A DNA stretch of 6,058 bases. Source: JBEKHI01 sp050012355 (GTDB lineage: Bacteria > Actinomycetota > Actinomycetes > Streptosporangiales > Streptosporangiaceae). Of this stretch, positions 5,568-6,058 are shown piece by piece. Below the pieces are notes generated by a model that was given only the letters and a program-made list of their open reading frames with translations, had not been told where the DNA came from and did not search any database. Both the position numbers and the translations under genes were made by a program. Each line of letters opens with the position of its first letter. The first letter of the stretch is position 1. The stretch spans positions 1-6,058 of the forward strand of contig JBEKHI010000469.1 of the NCBI GenBank assembly GCA_050012355.1, written 5' to 3'.

Positions 5568-5586
5568 GGTTAACCGCAAGGTAACC
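5568..5586 (+). other. Short hairpin with GCAA tetraloop after the PRC-barrel gene
   Basis: GGTTAACC (5568-5575) pairs with GGTAACC (5580-5586) around GCAA, leaving one bulged A, 24 bases after the PRC-barrel stop. The flanks repeat: CTACCTG at 5553-5559 and 5596-5602, and CGGCAG at 5561-5566 and 5587-5592. There is no T-run, so a classic terminator is unlikely; a regulator site or RNA 3'-end structure is possible. Confidence 0.3.
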
Positions 5587-5642
5587 CGGCAGTGGCTACC
5601 TGGCTCGATGTGCCGGGCATACGATGACAAAAGAGGTAAATG

Positions 5643-5673
5643 CCCTGCACGGGCCGCGTGACGGTGTGCAGGG
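5643..5673 (+). terminator. Stem-loop between the PRC-barrel and STAS genes, possible terminator or leader structure
   Basis: CCCTGCAC (5643-5650) and GTGCAGGG (5666-5673) form a perfect 8-bp stem around a 15-base GC-rich loop. No T-run follows, as is often the case for actinobacterial hairpin terminators. Being 62 bases ahead of the STAS start, it could equally lie in that gene's 5' leader. Confidence 0.35.
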
Positions 5674-5734
5674 ACCGCGTCGCTCCGGACCCTTGGCGGC
5701 AGGGAATCCTGGCCGGATCCGAGGTAGCTCAGCG

Positions 5735-6058
5735 ATGCACAGGTTTGTTGAAGATCTTTACCCGGTGGAGTGGGCTGGCGGGCAAGCGGTGGTGACTCTT
5801 CCCGAGCACATCGGAATATCCAATGCCGGGCAGGTCCGCGAGCAGCTTCTGTCGGTCATCAACCGCGGCGCGACGATCCTGATCGCGGACATGACAGCGA
5901 CCATCTCCTGCGACCATGCCGGTGCCGATGCCGTGATTCGCGTCCGGCAGCGGGCCGTCGCAAGCGGCACGGAGCTGCGGCTCGTGGTCACCGCGCAGAC
6001 CGTCGCGCGGGTGCTGAGCCTGGTCGGCCTGGACCGGACGGTGGCCGTTTACCCGTCC
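5735..6058 (+). CDS. STAS-domain protein (anti-sigma factor antagonist-like), cut by the window end
   Basis: The frame is open for 108 residues from ATG 5735 to the window edge with no stop. Residues about 9-107 fit a STAS domain: a beta-strand (QAVVTLPEHIGISNAGQVRE), then ILIADMTATISCDHAGADAV (48-67), then a long helix, then LRLVVTAQTVARVLSLVGLD (81-100) and VAVYPS. In classical antagonists such as SpoIIAA and RsbV, the residue after the Asp at the start of the conserved helix is a Ser or Thr phosphorylated by an anti-sigma kinase. Here it is His61, so this copy probably is not regulated in that way. GAGG (5721-5724) precedes the start by 10 bases, slightly far. An in-frame ATG at 5624 would add 37 low-complexity residues with no ribosome-binding site and is less likely. 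Downstream domains, if any, lie outside the window. Confidence 0.8.
   Translation, partial: MHRFVEDLYPVEWAGGQAVVTLPEHIGISNAGQVREQLLSVINRGATILIADMTATISCDHAGADAVIRVRQRAVASGTELRLVVTAQTVARVLSLVGLDRTVAVYPS

Noticed and set aside
5624..5734. 37-residue upstream extension of the STAS protein
   Set aside because: In frame but without a ribosome-binding site; it reads through the 5643-5673 stem-loop and gives low-complexity Gly/Pro/Arg sequence outside the STAS fold.

Overview
This is high-GC DNA with strongly G/C-biased third codon positions, GTG, TTG and possibly CTG starts, and gene families typical of Actinomycetota (an HK/OmpR pair beside a MacB-type permease, double PRC-barrel protein, non-canonical STAS protein). 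It looks like a chromosomal accessory stretch of a filamentous or related actinomycete. I cannot name the genus.

Left part (1-500): no convincing protein gene. The main structure is a pair of 18-bp perfect inverted repeats (20-37 and 299-316; 22 bp with one mismatch) enclosing about 260 bp, resembling the ends of a small non-autonomous element. A doubtful 44-codon ORF (370-504) runs into the response-regulator gene, and the two opposite stops share one TTAA.

Middle part (501-3916): a decayed sensory/export module. On the minus strand a histidine kinase gene (1174-2394) precedes an OmpR/PhoB-type response regulator gene (501-1172). The kinase has a one-base loss in its G2 ATP-binding box; restoring that base gives a normal C-terminus ending in a 4-bp overlap with the regulator start. 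Transcribed the other way, from a shared control region with 11-bp-spaced direct repeats (2504-2522), is the N-terminus of an apparent lipoprotein with TGA where the lipobox Cys should be. It runs directly into an ABC permease (MacB/FtsX type) that lacks its own start. The simplest reading is that adaptor-ATPase-permease genes were once controlled by this two-component system, and a deletion removed most of the adaptor, all of the ATPase and the permease start. With both the kinase and the transporter damaged, the module is probably dying, unless the single-base differences are sequence errors.

Right part (3945-6058): a minus-strand toxin-antitoxin operon (Phd/YefM-type antitoxin 4319-4570, VapC-like PIN toxin 3945-4316) with a promoter overlapped by a 24-bp inverted repeat. 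Divergent from it are a two-PRC-barrel protein (4876-5544) and, after a hairpin-rich gap, the start of a STAS-domain protein (5735 to the window end) in which the usual phosphorylatable Ser/Thr is His. No RNA genes, CRISPR array or complete insertion sequence were seen.
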